Shown: positions 48,945-59,460 of the stretch, piece by piece
Numbering within the stretch: the stretch's first letter is position 1
How the letters are laid out: every line of letters starts with the position of its first letter
Origin: Brachyhypopomus gauderio
Taxonomy: Eukaryota; Chordata; Actinopteri; Gymnotiformes; Hypopomidae
Direction of reading: 5' to 3'
Length of the DNA stretch: 64,000 bases
Assembly: GCF_052324685.1 (NCBI RefSeq)
Contig: NC_135225.1
Coordinates: 9,668,415-9,732,414, forward strand
Translations under genes and position numbers: made by a program
The notes under the pieces: model-generated
The model's database searches: none
Seen by the model: only the letters and a program-made list of their open reading frames with translations
What the model was told of the DNA's origin: nothing

Positions 48945-49330
48945 ACAGTACAGATCAAAAGTTTGAACACACCTTCTCATTCAATGCCATGAATGAGCAC
49001 GTGGAGTTATGTATTTAACAAAAAAGGTGAAATAACTGAAAACGTTTTATATTATAGTTTCTTATAGCCACCCTTTGCTCTGATTACTGCTTTGCACACT
49101 CTTGGCATTCTCTCAGTGAGCTTCCACTAATTAACCCTGATAAGCCACACCTGAAAACCATTTCAGGTGACTACCTCTTGAAGCTCATTGAGAATTCCAA
49201 GAGTGTGCAAAGCAGTAATCAGAGCAAAGGGTGCCTATTTTAAAGAAACTAGAATATAAAACATGTTTTCAGTTATTTCACCTTTTTTGTTAAGTACATA
49301 ACTCCACATGTGTTCATTCATAGTTTTGAT
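48945..49330. mobile_element. foldback MITE, Tc1-related type
   Basis: CAAAAGTTTGAACACACCTT begins the unit. GCTCTGATTACTGCTTTGCA near 49077 is the reverse complement of TGCAAAGCAGTAATCAGAGC near 49206. AGGTGAAATAACTGAAAAC near 49026 pairs with GTTTTCAGTTATTTCACCT near 49266. The long paired arms and lack of a reading frame indicate a non-autonomous inverted-repeat element. Confidence 0.8.
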
Positions 49331-49469
49331 GCCTTCAGTGAAAAAAATATATATATTTTATTAAAAATTGAAAATTTTATTAGTTTCTATAATTTCATTT
49401 AAAGAGTTAAACTTTCATAGATAATAGATTCAGGGCCCACAATTTAAACTATTTCAAGTATTTATTTTT

Positions 49470-49573
49470 ACATAAGTTGGGCTTCCAGCTCATAAAACCC
49501 ACGAAAACAGAATTTCAAATAATTAGAATACCATGGCATGGGTCTTCGTGGGTTTTATGAGCTGGAAGCTCAT
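49470..49573. mobile_element. short foldback element
   Basis: GCTTCCAGCTCATAAAACCC near 49481 is followed near 49550 by GGGTTTTATGAGCTGGAAGC, a perfect inverted repeat. It sits between the neighbouring MITE and the Tc1-like element. Confidence 0.75.
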
Positions 49574-49579
49574 GTATTC

Positions 49580-50760
49580 ACCTTCCTTGACTCACATATG
49601 AGTTTAAGTGACATCCCATTCCTAATCCAAAGTGTTCAATATGACGTTAGTCCACCCTTTGTAGCTAGAACAGTTTCAACTCTTCTGGGAAGGCTGAATA
49701 TATACACTGTATTGCCAAATGTATTCGCTTACCCATCCAAATGATCAGAATCAGATGTTCCAATCACTTCCATGACCACATGTGTATAAAATTAAGCACC
49801 TAGGCATGCAGACTGTTTTTACAAACATTTGTGAAAGAATGGGTTGCTCTCTGGAGCTCAGTGTATTCCAGCGTGGAACTGTAATAAGATGCCACCTGTG
49901 CAACAAATACAGTGGTGAAATTTCCTCGCTCCTAAATATTCCACAGTCAACTGTCAGCTGTATGATAAGAAAATGGAAGTGTTTAGGAATTACAGCAACT
50001 CACCCACAAAGTGGTAGTCCATGTAAACTGATGGATCAGGGTCAACGGATGTTGAAGTGCATAGGGCGAAGAGGTCGCCAACTTTCTACTTAGTCAATCA
50101 CTACAGACATCCAAACTTCATGTGGCCTTCAGATTAGCTCAAGAACAGTGCGCAGAGAGCTTCATGGAATGGGTTTCCATGGTCGAGCAGCTGCACCCAA
50201 GCCATACATCACCAAGTGCAATGCAAAGCGTCAGATGCAGTGGTGTAAAGCACGCTGCCACTGGACTCCAGAGCAGTGGAGGCGTGTTCTCTGGAGTGAC
50301 CAATCGTGCTTCTCCATCTGGCAATCTGATGGACCCCATCAACCCCATACAACACCTTTAGGATGAATGCACTTCTAGGAGAAAGGTAAAAAAAATCCCC
50401 ATAAACACCCTCCTAAACCTTGTGGACAGCCTTCCCAGAACAGTTGAAACTGTTCTAGCCGAAAAGGGTGGACCAACATCATATTGAACACTATGGATTA
50501 GGAATGGGATGTCACTTAATCTCATATGTGAGCAGAGGTGTCAATTCCTGGTTCAGAAAGTTTAAGTCCTCACCAGGATTTTGCTCAAGCTTGCTAGATT
50601 TTTAATTTCTAATTAGTGCAATCCAGGTAAAATTAGTGGAATCAACACAATCCAGGAAGCCTGAGCAAAATCCTGGTGAGGACTTTACTTTCTGAACCTG
50701 GAATTGACACCTCTGTGTGAGTCAAGGAAGGTGAATACTTTTGGCAATGTAGTGTATATT
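49580..50760 (+). mobile_element. Tc1/mariner-type transposon remnant with inverted arms
   Basis: The plus-strand frame near 49930-50060 reads SLLNIPQSTVSCMIRKWKCL and then SGSPCKLMDQGQRML, the paired helix-turn-helix DNA-binding region of Tc1 transposase. TGGTGTAAAGCACGCTGCCA and GGAGTGACCAATCGTGCTTC near 50241-50312 correspond to the catalytic part, interrupted by stops. Ends: TATACACTGTATTGCCAAAT at 49701 and, reversed, ATTTTGGCAATGTAGTGTATA-like text at 50738-50758. About 115 bp at 49580-49695 is the reverse complement of 50430-50530. It is inactive. Confidence 0.8.
50533..50715. mobile_element. hAT-like MITE nested in the Tc1 remnant
   Basis: It starts CAGAGGTGTCAATTCCTGGT and ends with the reverse complement, ACCTGGAATTGACACCTCTG apart from one base. 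Arms extend about 60 bp (CTCACCAGGATTTTGCTCA paired with TGAGCAAAATCCTGGTGAG). TGTGAG flanks it on both sides (50527-50532 and 50716-50721). It interrupts the right arm of the Tc1-type element, so it is younger. Confidence 0.85.
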
Positions 50761-50802
50761 ATGGCTGATATTCTACAATATAGTGCAACAATAATTTAGT
50801 AC

Positions 50803-50916
50803 CACTGAGTTGGATGGAGAGGAAAGGTCTCTGGAAAACATGCAGGTCCAGATTTCATTATTACTTAGGTCAAATGTCTTGGGCAGCAAGGTTGTCTGTA
50901 CTTTGTGTATCCATAC
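50803..50916 (-). pseudogene. cc2d2b: cc2d2b remnant exon, open
   Basis: 114 nt, phase 0 to 0. It reads VWIHKVQTTLLPKTFDLSNN and IWTCMFSRDLSSPS, matching CC2D2A WFNIQRYESPLRINFDVT and LWKSFFSRSLPYP in spacing. Acceptor GGTACAG, donor GTACTA. It has no lesion of its own. Confidence 0.82.
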
Positions 50917-51394
50917 CTGTACCATACAAAAAAGAGAGAAAAACAAGATTACTGCTGCCACCACAACAATTGCTACTAATAATAATCACCATCATGATGA
51001 AGGAATATAGTGTTATAGTAAAATTGTTCCCAATTGTAAAATTGTACCCAAAATTGTTGATTTCTTGTTAATAAGGCAACATTTAAGGAAGTAGCTTCTT
51101 TGATATGAATTCCGACTGTGAGGTGAATTCCAAGTGCAAAGTATTTTAAATTGTTAAATTGGCCCAAGATGTATCTGCATCCCTGTTGTAAAACTGGAGG
51201 CATTTTTGGTAATTATAATGACTGAAATTGTAATAAATGTACACAAACAAAGTGAAAGAATATGTACATATATGAGAACTTGAAAATGTAGACAATTCAA
51301 CTTGGATGAACTAGTATCTATAAGCTAGCATCATAGCTCTATAAGCTTTTTGGTTTAAAAAGAGTAAAACTTACCGGTACATACAATACCATGA

Positions 51395-52850
51395 TGAGAT
51401 GGTTCAATATAATAGCAGTGTTAACTAGCAAACTAGTTAAGCACAAAATCTTTATATTTTTTTCTTTACAATTGTACAGTGCACACTGTTTTCTAGATCA
51501 AAACATGAAGAGGTTACAGAAATTTTAATAAAACAGAAAATAATAAAAAAAAATAACATTGGGCTGTTAAAAAGTAGCAGTGTTTGCATTTGTCTTTACA
51601 AACTCAAAATATGTACTTTTTTAGGATTTAGCATTCCTGTGAATCTCTAAGCTAATATTTAGTTGTAGGACCACAGTTATTTATTTTATTTTATTTTTTA
51701 GAACTTCTGGCACCCGTCAACTGGTAGTTCAGCCCAGGATTCTTGGACTGCATCCCACAATTAATTTGCATTTCTTGGTTTTGCCATTTTTTATGTCACC
51801 CCACACGTTTTCTAACAGATTATGGTCAGGTAACCTCAGTTTTGTTGGACTGCATCCAAGATTTTGCTAGTTTACTGGTGTGTTTAGGGTCATTGTCGTG
51901 ATGAAACACCCATTCCAAGGACATGACCTCTTCAAGTATTTTGATATATGTAAACTGATCCATGATATGCGATAAATAGACCCAGCACCATAGTGAGAGA
52001 AACATGCCCATGATTATCATGATGCTTCAGAGTGTACAATGGTTTGAATTCAGAGTTTGGGGGTCATCTGATGTACTTTCTGCGGCCCTTGGACCCAAAA
52101 AGAATAATTTTATTTTCATTAGTCCACAAAATGTTTCTCCATTTCTCTTTAGGCCAGCTGATGTGTTCTTTGGCAAATTGTATCCCCTTCAGTAGATGTC
52201 TTTTTTTATCAGTAGGACTTTGCGGGGACTTCTTGCTAATACATTAGCTTCACACAGATATCTTCTAACTGTCACAGCACTCACAAGTAACTGGAGACTG
52301 TCTTTGATCATCCTGGAGCTGATCATTAGCTTAGCCTTTACCATTCTGGTTATTCTTGTTTTCCATCTTCAGTGTTCTTCCAAGACTCTCTGGTTTTGCT
52401 TTCCATTTTAAAGCATTGGAGATCATTTTAGCTGATCAACCTATCGTTGCCTGCACTTCTTTATAGGTTTTACACCATCCAATCCACTTTAAAATCAAAG
52501 TATGCTGTTCTTATGAACAATGTCACAAACAACCCATATTTCTTATGCTTTCAAGAAGAAATGCATGTACAACATGTGCTTGCTTCACCCTGTTTCTGCA
52601 CAGAATGATTGACCTCACTAATTGAACTCCACACTGCTATTATTTTGAACACACCCCCTTTCAATAATTATTCAAATACACAGACTCAAGAGCATGCATA
52701 TCATGAATGCTGAGTCTGAGTTGGTTTTCTAAGAATCTACTGCACCAACTGGTAAATTGTTTGTCATGTGGTAATATAATTAATAAAAACAGTGATTAAT
52801 ATAGCTAGTCATATTGGACGGCTATTATTTTGAACACTACTGTATGATCG
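51395..52850 (-). mobile_element. Tc1-like transposon remnant
   Basis: The minus-strand frame at 51826-52020 includes SLEWVFHHDNDPKHTSKLAK and SWMQSNK, the catalytic W-x-F-Q-x-D-N-D-P-K-H-T-S block of Tc1 transposase. Ends are similar inverted sequences: TTCAATATAATAGCAGTG near 51404 and CTATTATTTTGAACACTACTG near 52821. Other frames hold broken transposase. It lies in the intron between two cc2d2b exons. Confidence 0.85.
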
Positions 52851-52904
52851 TTGATAAACATTGTCATCTAAGTGTAGCTTGCTTCTCTTTTTATACTCTA
52901 TTAC

Positions 52905-53039
52905 ATTTTGCCCATTGATAAGGCAGTCCACTGTCTTCAGGGGACAGAAGATATCAGGTAGTTGGTAGTGTCTCCCATCTCTTGGACTCCAAAGTTTGTA
53001 GCCCCTTCTGTGTTTAGTAAGGACATACGCTGCCTCTCC
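52905..53039 (-). pseudogene. cc2d2b: cc2d2b remnant exon, open
   Basis: 135 nt, phase 0 to 0. It reads GEAAYVLTKHRRGYKLWSPR, DGRHYQLPDIFCPLK and CLINGQN, aligned with CC2D2A AYVLTWEQGRYLIWNP and FCPLKNVGCLIG. Acceptor CCTTTTAG, donor GTAATA. Confidence 0.88.
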
Positions 53040-54307
53040 CTAAAAGGAAAGATATCCAAGGTTATTTTGACCTGCTTATTCTTCTGGCCCATGCCACATC
53101 ACCCCCATCCTCTCCAATCTATGCACATTACATTATTGAATCAACGGCATGCAAAATCAACATACACTAACAAAACGATGAGTTTTGAGCTGTGGTTTTA
53201 AATGCTGGATGTGTGTGGGAGTGTACACTTACTTGCACACTGGCTCGTATGGCAAGATACTTTTGTTTTCTGAAATCTGGCCATAGTAGACCATTGTAGA
53301 CTGTGTAGTTGGTGCATACAAAGTTAGTATAGCTATATCACTGGAATGAACGTACACTATAAAAAAAAGTGTGCTTTGATCCCAGTGATACTTGTACTAC
53401 TATGTAAGTATTGCCTGAGGTGCTGATTATAAGGGTGTGTGAGGCTAGGGGTTGGGAATAAAGAGTAAAAAAAAAAGTCACAGAGTAAACTGAACAGCTT
53501 AGGTAAGGTTATTTATAAATATGGACTGTCGAGATTTGGTTATTTGCAAGAAAAGGAATAGAGACAATAATGAAGTAAAGCCAGCCGGAAGATATAGAGA
53601 GCCGGGAATTAAAGTAGTTTAGAAAGGAGTGGATACAAGTAGGCGTGGAGAATAGAGAGGAGAATAATAAATTGCAAAAAGAGCAGAAGAGCAGGTTGGA
53701 GGTACTGAGGAGAGCTGAGGTCTCGAGGAATAGGAGGAACAAGAAGGAACATGCTAGGGCAGCATTCTTTAGGGATCTATTCAAATTTCTAAAGACATTT
53801 TTTACAGCCTAGCTAAAAAAGGCAGAACCAGAAGGTAACATAGACTTGGGGGCATCCTGAGACAATGGCATCCATCCACTGCACTGTCAACAAACTTGAG
53901 TGACCACGAGTAGTGACAGGATGACAGCACCAAACTGTCCTGAGGAATTTAAGATGACCACTGAGAAGAGCTTGTGAGATAGTGGGTTCTTAGAGGCCCT
54001 GGGTGTATTAAAAGTTACGTGAGTGGGCTAGGCCCTGTGTGTGTTTAGTGCAGAATATTCCACATCTTATCCTGTGTATAATTACATTTGCCAGTCTATA
54101 GCAACACTATAATGATATGTCTTTCCTGGTGTGTGTAATGTGTTTCAACTTATCAGCTTTTTAGCTTTTTATCAAACCATCCATGAGCTGAATTGGGTGT
54201 TAGGTCAGGGAATATTCTAAACTGTGCAGTACAATACTACAAAATCTGAGAAATCTGGCCAATGCTGCTTTTTTTAAAAATAAATAGTACTCATAGACAT
54301 TGCTTAC
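53040..54307 (-). other. cc2d2b intron sequence
   Basis: A/G-rich and AT-rich sequence, with a purine-rich stretch at 53550-53760 that gives a false open frame on the minus strand. No exon or repeat family recognised. Confidence 0.55.
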
Positions 54308-54421
54308 CTCTGTGACAGAAGTTCCTAAAGCTACTCATGCCTTTGTATCCAGATACAGAAAGAAGTTACTCAGAAGCACTGCCAGACTGACATAGTTCCC
54401 CATCACCAGCTTCAAGCATTG
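54308..54421 (-). pseudogene. cc2d2b: cc2d2b remnant exon with in-frame TGA
   Basis: 114 nt, phase 0 to 0. It reads QCLKLVMGNYVSLAVLLSNF then FLYLDTKA, stop, VALGTSVTE. CC2D2A has QFLDLL ... [20 protein letters not shown], so the TGA at 54335-54337 replaces a tryptophan codon. Acceptor and donor (GTAAGC) are intact. Confidence 0.88.
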
Positions 54422-54533
54422 CTGTGCAAATGTGCAGAAAGGTATAGGACTAAAAATATGCTTGCTAATTTCAGGTGTAGGAAATTTGTGCTGCATATAA
54501 TTTGTAATAGGCACATGACACTTATAATGCTAC

Positions 54534-54623
54534 CTCTGATGTAAGCCATATCTCCCCCCTGTCTCCCACATCAGTGGGACCTGGTATGGTTGGTATCAGT
54601 GACACAAATCTAGCCAATCTTTC
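54534..54623 (-). pseudogene. cc2d2b: cc2d2b remnant exon, open
   Basis: 90 nt, phase 0 to 0. It reads ERLARFVSLIPTIPGPTDVG then DRGEIWLTSE, matching CC2D2A ELVARYVSLIPFLPD and DLWSTSD. Acceptor ATGTTAG, donor GTAGCA. Confidence 0.87.
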
Positions 54624-54789
54624 CTAACATAATTAGAACAGAACCACGTGATGTTTGTGTTAGTATGTCACGTCATCACAAAAAACACATGATAGATCAT
54701 AAATATATTCTGTTAAATTAGTGTTAAATGTGCCATATTTTGTCAATTGTGATTTTTTTTACACCACAATTCAAATTTGTCCTCCGCTT

Positions 54790-55015
54790 TTTAACCATCT
54801 GTGCAGTTAACACACACACACACCACTGATTACTAGGGGGCTGTGGATCACACGTGACCAGAGCGGTGGGCAGCCCTAGCCCAGCGCCCGGGGAGCAGTT
54901 GGGGTTAGGTGCCTTGCTCAAGGGCACCTCAGTCATGGCCTCAGGTCTGGGAATCGAATCCACAACCCTCCGGTCACAAGACCAGTTCCCTACCACCAGG
55001 CCATGACTGCCCCTT
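54790..55015 (-). mobile_element. tRNA-derived SINE-like retroposon
   Basis: On the minus strand it begins GGGGCAGTCATGGCCTGGTG, carries a B-box-like GGATTCGATTCCC, and continues with CACTGAGGTGCCCTTGAGCA-type and CAAGGCACCTAACCCC text. It ends near a CA-rich tail. The A/B-box order is that of a Pol III SINE. This family occurs in many fishes; I do not assign a name. Confidence 0.7.
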
Positions 55016-55205
55016 GTGTTAAAACACAACACATTGGTGTACTAATTACATTATGAGCATTTTACAGCCATAGACCAAAAGTATATTTAATCAGTACAAT
55101 TGTTATGTTGTACATGTTGACAGTGGCATTGTCTTTACATACTAGCATGATACATTACATTTGTATACAATGCAGTAGACATCATAACATTCAATGGCTA
55201 CTTAC

Positions 55206-55406
55206 AAAAGCAGAGAGATGGCTTGCATCATTATTTAGAAGTTCCTGTGGAGGAGGAACTGGTCTGAAGGACCTGTTGGCCAGCACTATCTCTCCCATAA
55301 TGTTCATCACTGTGGTAACCACTCTCTACCCTTGGCAGGTTTTCCTCCAGTACCTCTTAAATTCATTTGCATAGTCCAGACATGTGTCACGCTCTTGTGT
55401 GGAGAA
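55206..55406 (-). pseudogene. cc2d2b: cc2d2b remnant exon with in-frame TAG
   Basis: 201 nt, phase 0 to 0. It reads FSTQERDTCLDYANEFKRYW then RKTCQG, stop, RVVTTVMNIMGEIVL and RPVPPPQELLNNDASH. CC2D2A has KFDSQEDEKLLQATEKF ... LTTVIDISG ... PLNPPQELLN with identical spacing. The TAG at 55326-55328 therefore lies inside the exon, not in an intron. Acceptor GTGCCCAG, donor GTAAGT. Confidence 0.9.
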
Positions 55407-55692
55407 CTGGGCACACGTATAACTATGAGTCACCCACCATTACAGTGAGGCCACTGATATTTGCAACACAGACTTCTAAACTCATTTTGTGAAAGAGTGT
55501 AAATGATAAAGCCTTAATCCTTGAAATGTACACAAAATGGACATTCTTATAGTTTCTGATCGTCCTTGATATTCAGGAACAGAAAAAAATACAAACTATT
55601 ATTATTATTTATAAGTTTATAATACTAAAGATGCACACTGAAATCTCATGCATCAGAATGTGATCCTAAACTACTGGGGGTTTACTGCTCAC

Positions 55693-55859
55693 CCTAACAA
55701 GATTCATTTCTTTTAGTTGAACAGGTAGCTCAAGACACTGAGGTAGCTGCTGTTGTCCTGACCTTTGGTTGGAGAGTCTTTGTCATTGAAACTATATTCT
55801 CGTGACCAGGTGTAGCCCAGAAACATAGGTGGGCTGTCCACTCTCAGGGTGCAGTTCAC
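55693..55859 (-). pseudogene. cc2d2b: cc2d2b remnant exon with frameshift
   Basis: It reads VNCTLRVDSPPMFLGYTWSR and SSYLSVL, then shifts frame at about 55726-55734 and continues LPVQLKEMNLVR to a GTGAGC donor. CC2D2A has TFKIDIPPVLLGY ... SYITLFITIEPQLVP. The length is 167, one short of a multiple of three, although both junctions should be phase 0. Confidence 0.85.
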
Positions 55860-55956
55860 CTGAATGTGCACACAAGAGTTCAACTGGCAAGCAAGTCTTA
55901 AGGCAGACATTTTTACATGGCATTCATAACAGACTGTCATGGTAACTGATCAATAC

Positions 55957-56055
55957 CTTAGACTGCCGGAGCAAGGCAGTAAATGGGAAGGCCACTGACG
56001 CTAACCACTGCCTCCCACAATATGCCCGTGTTGCACATCCTTTTAAAGAACTCCT
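55957..56055 (-). pseudogene. cc2d2b: cc2d2b remnant exon, open
   Basis: 99 nt, phase 0 to 0. It reads RSSLKGCATRAYCGRQWLAS and VAFPFTALLRQSK, matching CC2D2A HWLGCVKMPFSTIYFQAR. Acceptor ACCTTCAG, donor GTATTG. Confidence 0.85.
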
Positions 56056-56190
56056 CTGAAGGTACAAAAGATGGAGGACTCAAAAATATATGGAAATAAA
56101 GCTACAAAATATCCTAAGGTTTTCTCACTAATTACGTGCAAATGAGCAAGAACTCATTTTATATTTCATAGATCAGAGTCTGTTGCTTAC

Positions 56191-56297
56191 CTCTATCACA
56201 TGAAATGAAACTTCATCAAATATGTTTGATGATAACATCTGTCAGGATATCCTCTATTTTACTCAAAGCCGAGAGACTATAGTCACCGTCTTTGGAT
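56191..56297 (-). pseudogene. cc2d2b: cc2d2b C2-domain exon with +1 frameshift
   Basis: It reads SKDGDYSLSALSKIEDILTD then VII, and continues NIFDEVSFHVIE only if one A of the AAA run at 56225-56227 is ignored. CC2D2A has [20 protein letters not shown] then FDEVLHDVLE. Observed length is 107; 106 would keep phase. Donor GTAAGC. Confidence 0.87.
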
Positions 56298-56348
56298 CTG
56301 TATAAACATTCATTTTGCGTATCTAAATTAATTAAATTCGTACTATAC

Positions 56349-56477
56349 AGAATAGCACAAGAAGTTAAAACGTTGAAATCAAAAGATGAACACTTCCCTC
56401 CAGTTGGGGTTGGATCCTTGCTCTGTTCTTGTCTCATATGTCACACCTTGGAATATGACTTCAGCAAAGGGCTGAAC
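56349..56477 (-). pseudogene. cc2d2b: cc2d2b C2-domain start exon with +1 frameshift
   Basis: It reads VQPFAEVIFQGVTYETRTEQ, GSNPNWREVFIF and then TGA. CC2D2A has [20 protein letters not shown] and GPNPSWNEELELPF. One extra T in the run at 56381-56384 explains the stop, since the next frame gives FDFN. The donor (GTATAG) and the AAG acceptor are less certain than for other exons. Confidence 0.75.
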
Positions 56478-56549
56478 CTTGTTTATGGAGTCAAATTAGG
56501 GTCTTTAATGGTGACGAAAAAAAAATAATATCACAAATATAAGATTAGC

Positions 56550-56800
56550 ATTTTGCATTTTATGTTCCTAATTTGTTTCTGCAATACTTTCCCTCTTTTG
56601 CGTTTCTTTCTTTTCTTTGCATTTCACATTTTATGTTGCTGCTTTTTTTTGCAATACTTTCTCCCTTTTGCGTTTCTTTCTTTTGTTTGCGCATCACTGC
56701 TTTTCTTTGCGTCTCGCATTTTACGTTCATATTTTTTTTTTGCGCTTCTCTCTTTTCTTTGCTCCGGTTTTACCCTCTGTGTGGGGGCCGGGAAAGAGGC
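56550..56800. repeat. pyrimidine-rich degenerate tandem repeat
   Basis: Imperfect repeats of TTTGCRTTTCTTTCTTTTCTTTGC-like text with units of roughly 50 bases (ATTTTATGTTGCTGCTTTTT, TTTGCGCATCACTGC). The Phe/Leu/Cys-rich open frames across it arise from the repeat and are not a membrane protein gene. Confidence 0.75.
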
Positions 56801-56879
56801 GTGGCCAAGAGCGAAAAGCGTGCTGTGTTCAGCGTCAAACTATTCTGATTAGCATTACAATGAACATTATAATTCTGAT

Positions 56880-57155
56880 TAGGGTGACCAAACGTCCGTA
56901 TTTCACGTCCTGTCCCGGGCGTCCCGGGATATTTTTTAAAACTGTGGAAATGTCCTGGTTTTTAAATTACGTTAATCGGGCCATTAATTCTACAGGCACT
57001 AGGACCCTGAGCACGGCGCTGTATGACACGGAATCCCTGAGCCTCATCAGTTGAGCCTTATCATACTCAACTGGCGGAGAACCAACAACTTGTTCGCCGC
57101 CACCCCCCCCCCCCCCGGTGTCCTGGTTTTCCCAAACAAAAATATGGTCACCCTA
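56880..57155. mobile_element. hAT-like MITE with target duplication
   Basis: It begins TAGGGTGACCA and ends TGGTCACCCTA in inverted orientation. AATTCTGAT flanks it on both sides (56871-56879 and 57156-57164), one base more than the usual 8-bp hAT duplication, so the ends may be off by one. It holds CCGGGCGTCCCGGGATATT and a C-run near 57105. It has no coding capacity. Confidence 0.85.
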
Positions 57156-57409
57156 AATTCTGATATCATTCTGGAATACACTCCACTTAATATTAAAAGA
57201 AAGTTCAGATCAGAGTAATGCTGTATATATGCGAGAGAATCAGTATAGCAGTGACAACACCTACAACCAAAGCATCATCCCGATTGAAATGCTAAAATAA
57301 TTTGTTCAACCAAAACAGCAGGAATATCCATATTTGTAAGGTAACCCTGAACAGGATGCATTAACATGTATTCAACGCCAATCTTGTGTGCAATTGAAAT
57401 TATGGAAGA

Positions 57410-57595
57410 AATTGACCACTCATGTCCAACTGAGCGGAGACCCCGGGGAAGACCAAGGACACAGTATCCCCCCAGAAGAGCTGAAACAGGTGGCCGGGGA
57501 GAGAGAAACCTGGGTCCCTTTATTTAGGGTACTGCTCCTGTGACCTGGACCCGGATAAGCAGTTGAAAATGGATGAATGGATGGACCATTCTTAC
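57410..57595 (+). mobile_element. LINE 3' end fragment
   Basis: GCGGAGACCCCGGGGAAGAC, CCCCAGAAGAGCTGAAACAG, TGGCCGGGGAGAGAGAAAC and the tail GCAGTTGAAAATGGATGAAT-GGATGG form the conserved 3' end of a fish non-LTR element. The tail is a short ATGG-type repeat. Confidence 0.75.
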
Positions 57596-58566
57596 AGTGC
57601 AGTCTCTGCATCCTGGTGCTTGTGTGCAGTGTCTGACAGATATCATCTTTTTTGGATGCTAAGAACGTTTTTGCGTCTTACATGTAGAATCTACAGAAAA
57701 AAGTAAATGTAAGACATAGCTGTAAAAATATATATATATATGTGTGTAAAGGCAGTATCCTTTCATACTAGTCATGAGTACATCTAAGTAATTATAGAAA
57801 ATTCTATAATCACAAGTCTGTATTAACCAGTAATTAATTACCTTTTGAATGTACTGGATGAATCATACTCTCTGAGCAGAGATGTAATCCTCCTCTAATA
57901 AGAATGGAGTGGGTATCGTGCCGTACTCCTACACACAGAAATATAGTATATATAGTATATATGTAGTGCACTCCTGGGAACAGCTAAAGTACTACACAGG
58001 ACCCTCAAGCTCCTGCCTTGAAGGGAAAAAAGAGTGCTTCAAGAAGTGCTCGAGAACAAAACAGCCTGTTTTTCTGGAAATCTTCTGAGTCACTGCAATT
58101 TTGATTACCTCTTCATTTTTCACTACAGTGCACTGCACTTAGTCCCTGATATCTTCTTCAAACACACATAAACACTACATCTGCTGACATGACATGCTGA
58201 AGGGGAGAACCAGGTAAGATGAGAGAGTGGTTAAGTTGACCCACAACCTGTATCTGGGCAACCATGCACAATTTTTTTGTCATATGACCCCAAATTTAGT
58301 TTGCATTCTCCATTTCCATTTTACATTTCCAGCTTGAGCCTTAATGCCACTTTTTAGGGAGACTTGTTATCTGAGTTAGATACACGGTTTCATCTGATGG
58401 GACACATCCTGGACTTGTGTTTTATGCAGTAGGTTTATTTCCATATTACATTCCGTTGGCTATGATTTGACTTAAAAAAGAAAACAAAGCTCATCTTACC
58501 AACTCTCCCTTAACCTACATGTTACTTTATACCTCTGCAGCACCACTGCAGACCCGAGTGAGGTAC
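57596..58566 (-). other. cc2d2b interval without a confident exon
   Basis: The CC2D2 region between the 58567 exon and the C2 domain should be encoded here. A weak candidate at about 58135-58200 (FEEDIRD, stop, VQC) and another at 57610-57675 are too uncertain to call. No other gene is seen. Confidence 0.45.
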
Positions 58567-58827
58567 CTCCAGCATGTCGTCAGGGATCTCCTGCTGGAGC
58601 AGTGGAATGGGCCCAGGATGGGTGATGTCATCAGTGTCCTGGGCACTGCGCAGTCTCAGCAGCCCAAAGCGTTTGGACACGCCCAGCTGCTCATCTGTTG
58701 CAAACTGGTCCTCCTCCTCAATGTCAGACAGACGGATGTGAGCGCCGGCCCTCAGCCTTCGCTCACCCTTCGGAAGGAATTGCGTGGTTTTGGGGGGAAG
58801 AGCAAAGTTTCTAAACACAGACACCTT
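58567..58827 (-). pseudogene. cc2d2b: cc2d2b remnant exon, open
   Basis: It reads LPKGERRLRAGAHIRLSDIE, EEDQFATDEQLGVSKRFGLL and RLRSAQ ... QQEIPDDMLE. CC2D2A has [20 protein letters not shown] at this point. Donor GTACCT. The start at 58827 (acceptor TTGAAAG) keeps phase with the exon before it; 58810 (acceptor TGTTTAG) looks better as a site but breaks phase. Confidence 0.83.
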
Positions 58828-58879
58828 CTTTCAATCTAGGCACATTCAGACACAGGTACAGGGTATATGGAAGTACGGA

Positions 58880-59290
58880 TGTCATGATTAGCCCTCCCCT
58901 GGCTGTCAAGTCATGTATGTTTGGTTTTGTTAGCCATATGCGTTTCTCAGTCCCGCCTCATGATTGTAACCCTTCCCCTCGTTAGCGTATTCAGGTGTTT
59001 CATGTTTAGTATGGTCTATTTATATCCTAGGTTTGGTCTTGTACATTGCTGGTCATTGTTTTGCTTTCAGGCTGTGTTTTACTATCATGCTTGAAGTGTA
59101 TAATTCTGTGTCTTAGTTTCTAGTTGTTCTTGGTTTTCAGTATGTCTCTGCATCTTGGTAATGTTTCTCTCTTTCGGATTTGACCCACGCCTGCCTGTAC
59201 GACCCTGATTACAAAATGCCCTTTAATAAATCTGGCTCCTCTCAGCGATTGTGTCCGCCTCTTCTCTCCCCAACGCCTTGGGCGTTACGA
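58880..59290. repeat. unclassified interspersed repeat (possible solo LTR)
   Basis: The text runs from GTCATGATTAGCCCTCCCCT through TTTAATAAATCTGGCTCCTC to GCCTTGGGCGTTACGACGG. AATAAA lies near the right end, before CTGGCTCC...GTGTCCGCC. This resembles an LTR or a Pol II-derived retroposon, but no partner LTR was found. Confidence 0.4.
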
Positions 59291-59460
59291 CGGAAATATG
59301 GAAGTGCATTGCTTGAGGGAATTGGATGTAGCCTCTGACACAGTTTCATAGTGAACTGCTAATTTTAAAGAAAGTTACCATATGTCAGATGATGTCAGTG
59401 ATAACAGAAACACGGCTGGTCTGGGGTTAACTGCATGCTTGCTATGGCAGCTTCACCTAC

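Noticed and set aside
54335..55328. Reading the cc2d2b stops as recoding (selenocysteine or readthrough)
   Set aside because: All three stop types occur and several frameshifts accompany them, which recoding cannot explain.
56553..57054. Phe/Leu/Cys-rich open frames resembling a small membrane protein
   Set aside because: They come from a degenerate pyrimidine-rich tandem repeat and run into a hAT MITE.
58130..58205. Possible cc2d2b exon (CVFEEDIRD, stop, VQCTVVKNEE)
   Set aside because: Similarity to the family is slight, the acceptor is unclear and a stop interrupts it; not strong enough to call.
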